Shown piece by piece: positions 33,461-41,701 of a DNA stretch of 64,000 nucleotides. Numbering within the stretch: position 1 is the first letter of the stretch; every line of letters starts with the position of its first letter. A program made the position numbers and the translations under genes. Source of the stretch: Pseudobdellovibrionaceae bacterium. GTDB taxonomy: Bacteria > Bdellovibrionota > Bdellovibrionia > Bdellovibrionales > JAMPXM01. The notes under the pieces are model-generated. The model ran no database searches, had not been told where the DNA came from, and worked only from the letters and a program-made list of their open reading frames with translations. The DNA is taken from NCBI GenBank assembly GCA_947462815.1, contig CANHQR010000003.1, positions 1 to 64,000 on the forward strand, given 5' to 3'.

Positions 33461-34203
33461 GGACGTCCCTCCGGCTCGCGCCCCGTAAATCTGCCGCGAG
33501 CACTCTCCGCTCGCACATAGGCTTCAAACTCTGCCAATCTTTCCGGAGTACCGATGTCATAGAATCGATCTCGAACCACAAAGGCGCCGAGCTGACGAGC
33601 CACAATGAGCGGTTTCCATACATCTTCGAGTTGAAACTTTACGCCGCCTTGAAAATTCGCGATCACGGATTTCTTCAGGCAGTAAACACCGGCATCGACA
33701 TGACCGAAGCCGCCCTCAACACCGGCCTCTCGTTTGTACTCCCAAACAGTTCCGTTCTTCACGAGCAGGTTGTTTTTCACAGGAGTTGGTACGGCATTAT
33801 CGTAGGCGGCGACCATGGCTTCGTATCGACCCGCATCGAAATCGCCGGCCAGATCATCCAACTCCAGCGGCAAAAAGGAATCGCCATTCATCAAGATGAA
33901 CTCGTCTTCCAGCAGCTCGAGCGCATTCTTCAGCGCGCCCCCCGTCCCCAACGGCTCGCGCTCATAAGCGTATTCGATTTGCATGCCTAAGCTTTGCCCA
34001 TCACCAAAATGCTCTTCGATCATTTCGCCTAAGTAAGCGACCAAAAGCACGACGTCCGTGTAGCCGCGTTCTTTCAGCTCCAACATTTGCCAATGCAGAT
34101 AGGGTTCGCCCGCGACAGGTACCAGCGGCTTGGGGCACTTTTCAGTCAGCGGCCTCAGGCGCGTGCCCAATCCGCCCGCTAGGATCACGACTTGCTTACG
34201 CAT
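33457..34203 (-). CDS. hddC: Sugar-1-phosphate nucleotidyltransferase, HddC-like
   Basis: A protein of 248 residues of the nucleotidyltransferase family: VVILAGGLGTRLRPLTEKCP binds the nucleotide, KPLVPVAGEPYLHWQM follows, and FILMNGDSFLPLEL holds the metal-binding Asp (about 105). With HddA next door, the likely reaction is GTP plus heptose 1-phosphate giving GDP-heptose. I start at ATG 34203, four bases after the upstream stop, with GGGTGG upstream; a GTG at 34215 is possible but has poor spacing. Nucleotide and sugar specificity come from context only. Confidence 0.85.
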   Translation of the reverse strand: MRKQVVILAGGLGTRLRPLTEKCPKPLVPVAGEPYLHWQMLELKERGYTDVVLLVAYLGEMIEEHFGDGQSLGMQIEYAYEREPLGTGGALKNALELLEDEFILMNGDSFLPLELDDLAGDFDAGRYEAMVAAYDNAVPTPVKNNLLVKNGTVWEYKREAGVEGGFGHVDAGVYCLKKSVIANFQGGVKFQLEDVWKPLIVARQLGAFVVRDRFYDIGTPERLAEFEAYVRAESARGRFTGREPEGRP

Positions 34204-34207
34204 CGGC

Positions 34208-35191
34208 TTATCCACCCTTTCGCGGAGAACTTCGAAAATCTTCGACCACCTCGTGAACGGCCCGTTTCACGGCATCGCCCGAATTGAATTGCGGACGCCA
34301 GCCCAACTCGACCAATCGTGAGCCGTCCAACCAAGTGAACGGCACATCGCCCACCCAGCCCCGATCCCCTTCACCAAACTCAATCCGGGCACGAGGGCTG
34401 GCCGGGTAGGACTTGGAAATCTCCTCGACAACAGTTTCAGCGATTTGGCGCACCTGGGTGACTCCCTCGCTCGCGAGGTTGAAAATATCGGACGAGCCCT
34501 CGGGCGCTGGGCTCAAAATATTCCGCCAACCAAAGAGCATGGCGTCCACACAATCTTCGACATACAAGTAGGACTTTTTTTGCGTCCCATTGCCGAGTAC
34601 CCGAAGTGTCGTGGGCTCCGCCATGAGTCGCTGAGTGAAATCATAGATCGCGCCATGCGTGGCCGGTCGCCCCACAACATTGGCAAAGCGGAAGACTAAA
34701 CCTCGCATCGAGCAGTTGTGCGCGAAGGCACTAATCAGCGCCTCGCAGGCCAGCTTACTTGCGCCATAGAAGGAAATCGGCATGAGCGGACCATAGCCTT
34801 CCGGTGTGGGCTTGATCTTCGCTTCCCCATAGACGGCGGACGTCGAGGCGAAAACAATGTCGCGGACTTTCTGACGTCGCATGGCCTCCAACACATTCCA
34901 CGTCGCGACGGTGCCATTCTCTAAATCGACATCCGATCGAGCTGCGCCTTGCGAGATATCAGAATTCGCGGCCATGTGAAACACGACGTCTTGCTCGCGC
35001 ATGACGTTTTCAACAATCGATAGGTCGCGAAGATCTCCTTTCACAAACTCACACCCCACGCCCGCAAGATGCTCTTCTCGACCTAGCACGAGATTGTCGA
35101 TCACTCTGACGTGATGTCCATCATTTACCAGTCTTCGAACCAATCGACTGCCGATAAAACCCGCCCCACCTGTCACTAAGACTTTGGCCAT
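34208..35191 (-). CDS. NAD-dependent sugar epimerase/dehydratase
   Basis: A protein of 327 residues of the extended short-chain dehydrogenase family: VLVTGGAGFIGSRLVRRL (NAD loop, residues 4-21), FHMAANSDIS, catalytic Ser/Tyr/Lys as FASTSAVYGE and SFYGASKLACEAL (YxxxK near 145-149), then FRFANVVGRP. It could epimerise or dehydrate a nucleotide sugar, perhaps the GDP-heptose made by its neighbours. The ATG at 35191 shares one base with the upstream stop (TAATG), so the longer frame from 35230 is rejected. Confidence 0.88.
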   Translation of the reverse strand: MAKVLVTGGAGFIGSRLVRRLVNDGHHVRVIDNLVLGREEHLAGVGCEFVKGDLRDLSIVENVMREQDVVFHMAANSDISQGAARSDVDLENGTVATWNVLEAMRRQKVRDIVFASTSAVYGEAKIKPTPEGYGPLMPISFYGASKLACEALISAFAHNCSMRGLVFRFANVVGRPATHGAIYDFTQRLMAEPTTLRVLGNGTQKKSYLYVEDCVDAMLFGWRNILSPAPEGSSDIFNLASEGVTQVRQIAETVVEEISKSYPASPRARIEFGEGDRGWVGDVPFTWLDGSRLVELGWRPQFNSGDAVKRAVHEVVEDFRSSPRKGG

Positions 35192-36225
35192 TATACTTTT
35201 CCCGTCACGGCCAACCGAAGGCGATTCCACATCGTTGGCTTGTAGAGCAGTTGCACACTCGACGAATCGAAATTGAAACGCGGCTCATGATCCAATTCGC
35301 CCTCTTTGAGAATCTTGGTCATCAGCGCCAGGTAATCATCGGCCATTCGCTCATCACTAAAGAAGGTCTCAATCGCTTGGCGACAGGACAGAGGCCGAAC
35401 TTGAACCAAGGCCCGAGGCGCCGCCAAAAGTTCATCATAGTTGCGGCAAACCACGCCCGTGCCGACACGCACCAACTCCGGCATGCAGCCATTTGCTGTC
35501 GAGATCACCGGTGTCCCGCAAGCTAAAGCTTCAAGCGGGGCTCCTGCACAGGGCTCATCCCAATTTGTTGGATAGATCAGTGCCCTCGCACCCGCGAGCA
35601 GCTTCACCTTTGTGGGTTCATCAACCAATCCCGCATAGTGAATTCCGCCGCGCGAGAGGCCCGCTCCGCCCATGATCTCGAGACGCACACCCAAATCCTG
35701 AGCCCAAGCGATGGCGGTCTTAACATTCTTCACTCGCCAGGTGGTGCGAGCCAAAAACACGAAGTAGTCGTCTTTGTGCTCGCGGAAGCTGTATCGTGCC
35801 GGGTCGACACCGTTGTAGACGAAGTATTTGGCGTTGTGATTGCGCGCATGGGACTCGCTCAAAAAATTGGTATTGCGCCAATACTTCTCAGAGGGTTGAC
35901 CATTCCCATGGATGGTCACCAGAAAAGGAATCGGCGGACGAATCGGCAAGGGTTGGTGAGAGTGCAAAAAATCGAGATCGCCGGGCAACCACTGTTCGGG
36001 TGCTCGCGATTGAAAGTCCGCAGGCAATTCATGGACTCGGAGACGGCCGGAGTGGACGTCTTCAGCGTTTTCCGCAATCGCCTCGGGACGACTCCCCGGC
36101 CTACAAAGCACCACCACGTCGTGTCCACGACGTCGGTAAGCTCGGGCCAATGCCACCATAATCCGCTCGATTCCGCCGTAAGTCCGAGGCGGCAACACGG
36201 ACTCGTGAAGTAAGCCAATTCGCAT
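35191..36225 (-). CDS. Family 4 glycosyltransferase
   Basis: A protein of 344 residues. GT4 marks: MRIGLLHESVLPPRTYGGIE at the start (acceptor-side glycine loop), VFLARTTWRVKNVKTAIAWA in the middle, and the C-terminal donor-binding run YPTNWDEPCAGAPLEALACG with GTPVISTANGCMPELV. It probably transfers a sugar to a polysaccharide or LPS acceptor on the cytoplasmic face. It is the first gene of the GT4-epimerase-hddC-hddA unit. The ATG at 36225 fits the family start; the frame extends 15 codons further upstream without support. Confidence 0.9.
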   Translation of the reverse strand: MRIGLLHESVLPPRTYGGIERIMVALARAYRRRGHDVVVLCRPGSRPEAIAENAEDVHSGRLRVHELPADFQSRAPEQWLPGDLDFLHSHQPLPIRPPIPFLVTIHGNGQPSEKYWRNTNFLSESHARNHNAKYFVYNGVDPARYSFREHKDDYFVFLARTTWRVKNVKTAIAWAQDLGVRLEIMGGAGLSRGGIHYAGLVDEPTKVKLLAGARALIYPTNWDEPCAGAPLEALACGTPVISTANGCMPELVRVGTGVVCRNYDELLAAPRALVQVRPLSCRQAIETFFSDERMADDYLALMTKILKEGELDHEPRFNFDSSSVQLLYKPTMWNRLRLAVTGKV

Positions 36226-36252
36226 CCCGCCAACCTGCCGGAAAGGTGAAAA

Positions 36253-36271
36253 CTTGTCCAATCCGGACAAG
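36253..36271 (-). terminator. Hairpin with T run upstream of the GT4 gene, possible attenuator
   Basis: CTTGTCC and GGACAAG form a perfect 7-bp stem around a 5-base loop. Read on the minus strand it is followed by TTTTC, like an intrinsic terminator, but it lies only 28 bp upstream of the GT4 start codon. It may attenuate the glycan operon. Confidence 0.4.
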
Positions 36272-36412
36272 CCTTACACACAGGTCACGCTCTGCGTCGC
36301 CAGACGGCCAAAAACCATTACCAAAGCGAGGCTCGGGACTCCTCGCGCCCTTCGCTCAATGGCATGTTGTAACTATGGTGAACACTTCGGCGCCCCCAGA
36401 CCTTTCAAGCCC

Positions 36413-36432
36413 GCCCCGCTCCTTAGCGGGGC
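36413..36432. other. GC-rich hairpin in the 263-bp gap before the DUF2799 lipoprotein
   Basis: GCCCCGCT and AGCGGGGC pair over 8 bp around a CCTT loop. Its presence 57 bp upstream of the preferred GTG start supports reading this stretch as untranslated. Otherwise nothing else is seen in the gap (36226-36488) besides the attenuator-like hairpin. Confidence 0.45.
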
Positions 36433-36488
36433 ACTTGGTACTGATTTTAGGGGCACTCGGGCGCAGGTTTGAACGACTGACCTGCCCA

Positions 36489-37115
36489 GTGAAGTCATTT
36501 TTTGTAAGGTCTTTTTTGGCGTCGACCCTTTGGGTACTGTCTCTTTTACTCTTGGCCTCTTGTACCTCCTTCGTCGGTCCACAAGTCAAAGCCGATCCTT
36601 GCTCGAACGTGGATTGGTTCGAAGTGGGTCGGCTCGACGCCCTCGTCGGAGCTCCGGCTGAAACCAGCCTGGCCTTGCAGCGCTGCCAGAGTACGGCGCC
36701 CGATAAAGTGACTCCGAATGCCATGGAGTTCTACGTGGCCGGTTGGAATCGAGGGCTCATCAGCTACTGCACTCCCGAACATGCCTTTAACGAAGGCCGC
36801 CGGCAGCGGGAATATCAGCAAATCTGTCCGGCCCATGTCGAGCGTGCCTTCCTCGAACGCTATGAAGCTGGCCGCCAACTGTCGCGCCTCGAGCGAGAGT
36901 CCGAAGCCAATGAACGAAAAATAGAAATTCTTGCCAACGAGATCCGCGCTTTGGAGTCGCCCGGAATTCTCGATGATGCCCTCCGCCGAACGGGCCAGCT
37001 TCCGAAGCGAAGCTCCACGGGAAGAGGTCGCCTCGATGAAATGCGCCGTGAGCTCGCCGAACTCAAAAATCGAAATGCCACGCTCAATGCGGAAATTCGC
37101 CGCCTCGAGCTTTGA
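36489..37115 (+). CDS. DUF2799 lipoprotein
   Basis: A protein of 208 residues if translated from GTG 36489. That start gives an ideal lipoprotein signal (KSFF..STLWVLSLLLLASC, Cys near residue 25), whereas the frame open from 36246 would bury it behind 80 residues. The DUF2799 body follows: DWFEVGRLDALVGAP, then YVAGWNRGLISYCTPEHAF, NEGRRQREYQQICP and FLERYEAGRQL. The C-terminal half (about 130-205) is a charged coiled coil (LERESEANERKIEILANEIR). The family has no known function. No strong Shine-Dalgarno is present, so the start is tentative; the family call is firm. Confidence 0.82.
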   Translation: MKSFFVRSFLASTLWVLSLLLLASCTSFVGPQVKADPCSNVDWFEVGRLDALVGAPAETSLALQRCQSTAPDKVTPNAMEFYVAGWNRGLISYCTPEHAFNEGRRQREYQQICPAHVERAFLERYEAGRQLSRLERESEANERKIEILANEIRALESPGILDDALRRTGQLPKRSSTGRGRLDEMRRELAELKNRNATLNAEIRRLEL

Positions 37116-37189
37116 TAACATCCTGCGACACTCCAAGAGAGGCGCAGAGCTTCACCGATGCCAACCTGCATGTCTAAACTCAAGACTGA

Positions 37190-38572
37190 ATGTCGATTCC
37201 ATCGAAACTTAAATCTCACTTCACGCTCATTTCACTTTCCGTCGTCTTGATCATCTCGCTGATTGCCTTGCGCGGATTTCGTTTAGATCAAGCGCCTCAA
37301 GGCTTCTATCTCGACGAAGCCGCGATCGCCGCGCAATCCATGTGCATCGCCGAGTCCGGCCACACGGCCGATCAAACTTTCCGACTCTTCGCACCCGTCC
37401 TGGGTAGCGGCTACGCCACGCCCCTCACACTCGGTCTGTCGGCGGCTTGGGTTAAACTCTATGGCCACCGAATCGAAAACTTTCGCGCCCTCGCTGCGTT
37501 CGTCGGCTTGATCGGCTTGTTCGCTCTCGCCTGGGCCGCTCAACTTTGGCGCGGAGGCTCCCTGAGTTGGCCGATGGCTGGTGCGATCTTACTCACCTCC
37601 CCCTGGATGTTTCATTTGTCTCGCATTTATTGGGATCCCATTTTTGCTTTTGCTCTTTGGTGTATCACCTTGGCCCTCTGGGCCGCTTGGAGACGACATC
37701 CCAATTGGAAAAGCGCCGGAGCCATCGGACTGTTTGCCGCGCTCTCTATGCTCACGTATCCGCCCTTTCGCATCGGTGTTCCGCTGTCGATACTCGTCAT
37801 GCTTTGGCCGAGCCCAAGAGCCGACGGCCCAAGACTCTCTGGCCCCAGCCTCATCGCGCTCATCCTCGGCGGCTGTATCGGCCTATTGCCCCTTCTGACG
37901 GTGATCCATGATCCACATTTCTGGAGCCGAAGCGATTTTCTCGCGATCTGGAGCTCCCACCATCTAGCCCAAACGTTTCCGGCTCAATCACATTGGCAAT
38001 TTTGGGATCTGCCGCTGATCTTTTTAGAGAATCTCACGCGTCACTTCGACCCTCGATTTCTCATATTTCGCGGCGATGAAAACTTACGCCACAGTTCGGG
38101 TTTCGGCGGTTTGCTCCAGCCGGCCGAGCTTCTCGGGATCGCCGCTCTGGCTGCCTACTCTCTTCGCCAATGGCCTCGCCCTGAAGGACGCATTCTGTTT
38201 CTGAGTGTGATCGGCTTTGCTCCCGCAGCTCTGACTTGGGAGGCGCTGCCCCATGCACTGCGAGGTTTGATGGCCGCACCCGCTCTTTTGTGGGCGGCTG
38301 TCCTCGGAGCCGAGTTGATGATGGAAAAGTGGCGGCCTTACCGGATCGGGGCTCTGATTTTGAGTCTCGCGATTGCCGGATTTTTTGTGCCTTACATTCG
38401 AGACTACTTTGGTCGCTATCCTCACGACTCGCAACTTTGGTACGAGGCCGACACAATTGCTCATTGGCGAAAGACGCGCGAGTGGCTGAAGCCCGAAGAG
38501 GGACTCGCGCATTTGTACTTTAGATTGAGCGAAGACGGCGAGAGCTGTCGATCGGCGCGGCTTAACGATTGA
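37190..38572 (+). CDS. Membrane glycosyltransferase, GT39/ArnT-like
   Basis: A protein of 460 residues with about ten membrane helices. The first loop contains APQGFYLDEAAIAAQSM, matching the catalytic acidic pair region of GT-C transferases (usually DE; here LDEA). The helix pattern and the loop WDPIFAFALWCITLALWAAW agree with the ArnT/PMT superfamily that moves sugars from lipid-phosphate carriers in the periplasm. It may decorate lipid A, a glycan or proteins. The donor is unknown. The 3' end overlaps the convergent protease gene by 11 bp. The start at ATG 37190 lacks a strong Shine-Dalgarno. Confidence 0.8.
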   Translation: MSIPSKLKSHFTLISLSVVLIISLIALRGFRLDQAPQGFYLDEAAIAAQSMCIAESGHTADQTFRLFAPVLGSGYATPLTLGLSAAWVKLYGHRIENFRALAAFVGLIGLFALAWAAQLWRGGSLSWPMAGAILLTSPWMFHLSRIYWDPIFAFALWCITLALWAAWRRHPNWKSAGAIGLFAALSMLTYPPFRIGVPLSILVMLWPSPRADGPRLSGPSLIALILGGCIGLLPLLTVIHDPHFWSRSDFLAIWSSHHLAQTFPAQSHWQFWDLPLIFLENLTRHFDPRFLIFRGDENLRHSSGFGGLLQPAELLGIAALAAYSLRQWPRPEGRILFLSVIGFAPAALTWEALPHALRGLMAAPALLWAAVLGAELMMEKWRPYRIGALILSLAIAGFFVPYIRDYFGRYPHDSQLWYEADTIAHWRKTREWLKPEEGLAHLYFRLSEDGESCRSARLND

Positions 38573-39464
38573 GCTCGGATACGATCCAGTTCACGTAGGG
38601 ACCGACGTTCACATAAGTGGCGGACAAGTCGCAAACCTCTCGATCCCCGACCTCGGTAGTCTCTGTGTAGGCCAACACACCGAGTAGCGACCATACACCC
38701 GTGCTCGATCGCAAGAGCGCCGGACCTCCAGAATCTCCTGAACAAAGTCCCATGCGCTGTGTGATCGCGACACGAAAATAGGAAAGGGTCGGCTCGTAAA
38801 CATAGCCGCGAAACTCAGCGACCCGCAGTTGCCCATCGGAAGTTTCAGACTGAGCGCTGGCCAGACCAAAACCAAACGAACGGACAAGAAAACTACCACC
38901 AAAGCTCGCGTCGGCCTGAGCGACGCTGACCGGCTGAACCCGTGCTAAAACTTGTGCCACGGCATCTGTTTTCACTTCAAGAAAGACGATGGCCAAATCC
39001 GGCCAGTGAGGCGATTTTGGACCACGTGAGACACTCGGCGCGGGCGTCGTCGACAACGTGCTTTGAGCCGCTCGCAAGCGCAGATAGTCCGGATGCACGA
39101 CGATTCGCTCGACCTTCAGGGGGCCGAACTGCTCATTCGCCATCGCGATCACTTCGTGCTCATGACCCTCCTTAATACAGTGAGCCGCCGTGAGCAAAAC
39201 ACGACGTGTGATGAAGCTCGCCGTACACTGAGTCAGTCGCGTGATCTGCGAATTCCCATTGGACTCGATTTTTTTTGCGACGAGGCGAGCCATACCTGCG
39301 GCTTCGTCCGAAGAGTGAGGTACGAGATCTCCACCCATGACACTTTGGTCATAATCGTCGAGAGGCAGCTTCGGGGTACAAGCCGCCACGAGGCCGCTGA
39401 GCAGAACAGCAACAACCGAAGACTGAAAATACCATCTGGATAGACCTTGAAGGCCACGCAACAT
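38562..39464 (-). CDS. Trypsin-like (S1) serine protease, lipoprotein
   Basis: A protein of 300 residues. The signal peptide ends SGLVAACTPK, a good lipobox (Cys near residue 29). The S1 catalytic triad is complete: VLLTAAHCIKEG (His), PDLAIVFLEV (Asp), GLCSGDSGGPALL (Ser, with the upstream Cys disulfide). It is expected on the outer membrane or in the periplasm and could process host or envelope proteins. The start is ATG 39464: GGGAG lies six bases upstream, while the ATG at 39470 directly abuts it. The long frame from 39743 is rejected because it would bury the signal peptide. The ribosome binding site is at the base of a large hairpin. Confidence 0.93.
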   Translation of the reverse strand: MLRGLQGLSRWYFQSSVVAVLLSGLVAACTPKLPLDDYDQSVMGGDLVPHSSDEAAGMARLVAKKIESNGNSQITRLTQCTASFITRRVLLTAAHCIKEGHEHEVIAMANEQFGPLKVERIVVHPDYLRLRAAQSTLSTTPAPSVSRGPKSPHWPDLAIVFLEVKTDAVAQVLARVQPVSVAQADASFGGSFLVRSFGFGLASAQSETSDGQLRVAEFRGYVYEPTLSYFRVAITQRMGLCSGDSGGPALLRSSTGVWSLLGVLAYTETTEVGDREVCDLSATYVNVGPYVNWIVSELNR

Positions 39465-39470
39465 TCTCAT

Positions 39471-39540
39471 CTCCCTGCTCAGCTCCCAGAGGACGTCCAT
39501 CTGTTCAATGGACGCGTACCCATCTGGAAAGCTGAGCAGG
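39471..39540 (-). promoter_or_regulatory. Nested hairpin leader that can mask the protease Shine-Dalgarno
   Basis: In the protease mRNA an 11-bp perfect outer stem (39530-39540 with 39474-39484) encloses a 5-bp stem (39523-39527 with 39486-39490) and a 7-bp apical stem (39508-39514 with 39494-39500) around a 7-base loop. The 3' arm of the outer stem runs into the CAGGGAG Shine-Dalgarno, six bases before the start codon. This is the layout of a translational switch such as an RNA thermometer or protein-controlled leader. The trigger is unknown. Confidence 0.6.
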
Positions 39541-39648
39541 AGAGATGCCGCGACAAAATCGCCCATGTTGCGGTTGAACCAGATGGCTATGCCAAAGATT
39601 GTCACTCCCGAGCTTTCTCGGGACGTTGAGAGGGTCGACCCACCCGAA

Positions 39649-40380
39649 TTAGACGCGAGCGAGAATCTCCCGAAGCAATCGCGCAGGATTGTCCAAGGTG
39701 CGCAAAACATAGTGAGCAGCCAAGATTCTCTGCTCTCCCGCACTTAGGGTTCCCGCCAGACCCGCTGTCTCTCGGGCCAACTGAATCGTCTGGAAGGCGA
39801 TCGCGGCAGCTACGGAGATGTTGTAGCTCTGCACAAATCCTCGCATCGGCAGGATGACACTTTGATCACAAAGTTCCTGCATATCAGGCGAAATCCCATC
39901 CTTCTCATTGCCCAGAACAATGGCGATGGGTCCGGTCAAATGACACTCGTGCAAGGGCTTAGCCTTCGCATCCAAATGCGTGGCGAGAATGCTGTAACCC
40001 TTGTCGCGCAAATCTGCGACAGCCGTGACGGTGTTTTTATAGCGCGCGACGTCCAGCCACTTATCCGCTCCAGCTGTCACTCGATTGGCTTCCTTAAATC
40101 GCTCGCCGGGCTCGATCACATGAATGCACTGAAATCCCATAGCCTCAGCCGAGCGTAACACTGCCGAAGTATTGCCGCGATCGTAAATATTCTCTAACAC
40201 AGGCGTCACATCACAGGTCCGTCCCGCCACCACCCGCCAAATTTTATGCATGCGCTCGGGGGTCAATCGTGGACCCAAGTGTTCGAGTACGACGTCGGCC
40301 GAAACCTGACCATCCTCTCGTGAGTCCACCGCATACTCACGAAGATCGATCAAAAAAGAGTGCGGAAATCTCGACTTCAT
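39649..40380 (-). CDS. SpoU/TrmH-family RNA 2'-O-methyltransferase
   Basis: A protein of 243 residues with the SPOUT knot motifs: motif 1 YDRGNTSAVLRSAEAMGFQ, motif 2 IAIVLGNEKDGISPDM, motif 3 LPMRGFVQSYNISVAAAIAF. This best fits TrmH (tRNA Gm18 methyltransferase), whose N-terminal RLTPERMHKIWRVV segment is also present; rRNA targets are possible. Motif 3 has YNIS where SLNVS is common. GAGGGG lies six bases before the ATG. The gene follows the CinA-like gene on the same strand after 18 bp. Confidence 0.88.
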   Translation of the reverse strand: MKSRFPHSFLIDLREYAVDSREDGQVSADVVLEHLGPRLTPERMHKIWRVVAGRTCDVTPVLENIYDRGNTSAVLRSAEAMGFQCIHVIEPGERFKEANRVTAGADKWLDVARYKNTVTAVADLRDKGYSILATHLDAKAKPLHECHLTGPIAIVLGNEKDGISPDMQELCDQSVILPMRGFVQSYNISVAAAIAFQTIQLARETAGLAGTLSAGEQRILAAHYVLRTLDNPARLLREILARV

Positions 40381-40398
40381 TTTTGACCCCTCGATACG

Positions 40399-41691
40399 CT
40401 ATTGATGTGTCTTGAGCGTCGTGCTCTGGAGCTGTGGCAGGCTCTCTCCAGCCGCGAGCAAAAGTGCGACTTCGGCAATCCAAACTCCGTGACGCTCCGA
40501 AGGCCACAAGCCAGCCAACTCCGGGAGCTGAGCCGATTTCATTTCGCCTCGCTGGGATCGCCAGCTCACTCGCTGAGTTGAGGCGTCAAACTCGATGGCG
40601 TAATCCCATCCGTTCGGCTCGGTTTCCGACATGAAGTAATCGAAGTCGATTGAATTCGATGGGCTTGAGACATTGCGACCTCGAGGAGGGCTCGCACCCA
40701 AAAGTCGGCGCAGCCACCTCCCGCTGGAGGCGCGATCCCAAACTCGCTTCGAAGAACAAAGCGTCAGCACACGCTCGATGAGCTGCTCTTCGGATTGTTG
40801 AATCATCCATAGACCAAATCGCGCCGTCATCCACGCATCGACTTCGGCGCTTTGCCAAGGTTTGGTCAACCACAGCTTTAAATCGACATAGGGAGCGTGA
40901 GCCCGGTAGCCCGTTTGCGGCCGAGGTCGGCGCAATTCACCCGCCCATTGACTCAAAGCTGGCTCCAACTCCGCATCGAGACTTCCCTCACCACGACCTA
41001 GAGTTCGCCATACCATTAAAGTTTCGTTGCTCGGCCAGCCCTGCTTGCGGATCCAGGCTTCAAGATCAGCGCGAACCCGTGTCTTCCAAAGATGTGCGAC
41101 TTCATGAGGCGGACCAGGCAAGGCCAGCACATACCTCGGATGGTCGCTGAGCCCGTTCATGGGCACGTCGATGAGTGCAAAGCCCGCAGCCGTACCCTCT
41201 TGATTCGGAAAAATTCGCGCACCTTTTGGAAACCAGGCTTGCTTCTTTTGATTCTCTTGAGGGGTCACACCACGTCGCTGCAAACGTTCAACGATCTGAA
41301 GCCAAATCTCGTCGCTTCGGTCGTCCCAAACAAGTTGCAGATCAACGACTTCAGCCAAAACTTCGCGCGTGAAATCGTCGGCGGTTGGTCCAAGTCCCCC
41401 ACAGACGACTAAAACCTGTACGCGGTCCAACAAATCTCGCAGAGCGGATCGCATGGCTTCGCGTTCATCGGGAACACTTCGATGCTCGACAACTTTGACG
41501 TTCAATTCAGCGAGCCAGTTGGCAATTGAGGCCGCATTCGAATTGACGACCTGCCCGTCCGTCAACTCCGTACCGATGGCCAAAATGGCGGCGAGTCCAG
41601 CTCGCTTCGTTTGAACGTCTTCAGCTCTCACGTCAGTTCGCACGCCCGTCGGCATGTCGGTCGGTATTTCAGTTGGCTTTCCGGGACGCAT
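40399..41691 (-). CDS. CinA-like protein with MoaB/MogA domain, unusual C-terminus
   Basis: A protein of 430 residues. Residues about 30-205 are the molybdopterin-binding/CinA N-terminal domain: AILAIGTELTDGQVVNSNAA, VLVVCGGLGPTADDFTREVL and YVLALPGPPHEVAHLWK. CinA of this type acts as ADP-ribose/NMN-salvage pyrophosphatase. The usual C-terminal NMN amidohydrolase (CinA) domain is not recognisable; instead residues about 320-430 contain an unassigned region with low-complexity basic stretches. I use ATG 41691, 11 bases after the upstream gene's stop with AAGG upstream; the frame extends further into the neighbouring gene. Confidence 0.75.
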   Translation of the reverse strand: MRPGKPTEIPTDMPTGVRTDVRAEDVQTKRAGLAAILAIGTELTDGQVVNSNAASIANWLAELNVKVVEHRSVPDEREAMRSALRDLLDRVQVLVVCGGLGPTADDFTREVLAEVVDLQLVWDDRSDEIWLQIVERLQRRGVTPQENQKKQAWFPKGARIFPNQEGTAAGFALIDVPMNGLSDHPRYVLALPGPPHEVAHLWKTRVRADLEAWIRKQGWPSNETLMVWRTLGRGEGSLDAELEPALSQWAGELRRPRPQTGYRAHAPYVDLKLWLTKPWQSAEVDAWMTARFGLWMIQQSEEQLIERVLTLCSSKRVWDRASSGRWLRRLLGASPPRGRNVSSPSNSIDFDYFMSETEPNGWDYAIEFDASTQRVSWRSQRGEMKSAQLPELAGLWPSERHGVWIAEVALLLAAGESLPQLQSTTLKTHQ

Positions 41692-41701
41692 GCCCAACGC
41701 C

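Noticed and set aside
36246-36488. N-terminal extension of the DUF2799 protein
   Set aside because: It would place 81 residues before a textbook lipoprotein signal peptide and covers a GC-rich hairpin, so I treat it as untranslated.
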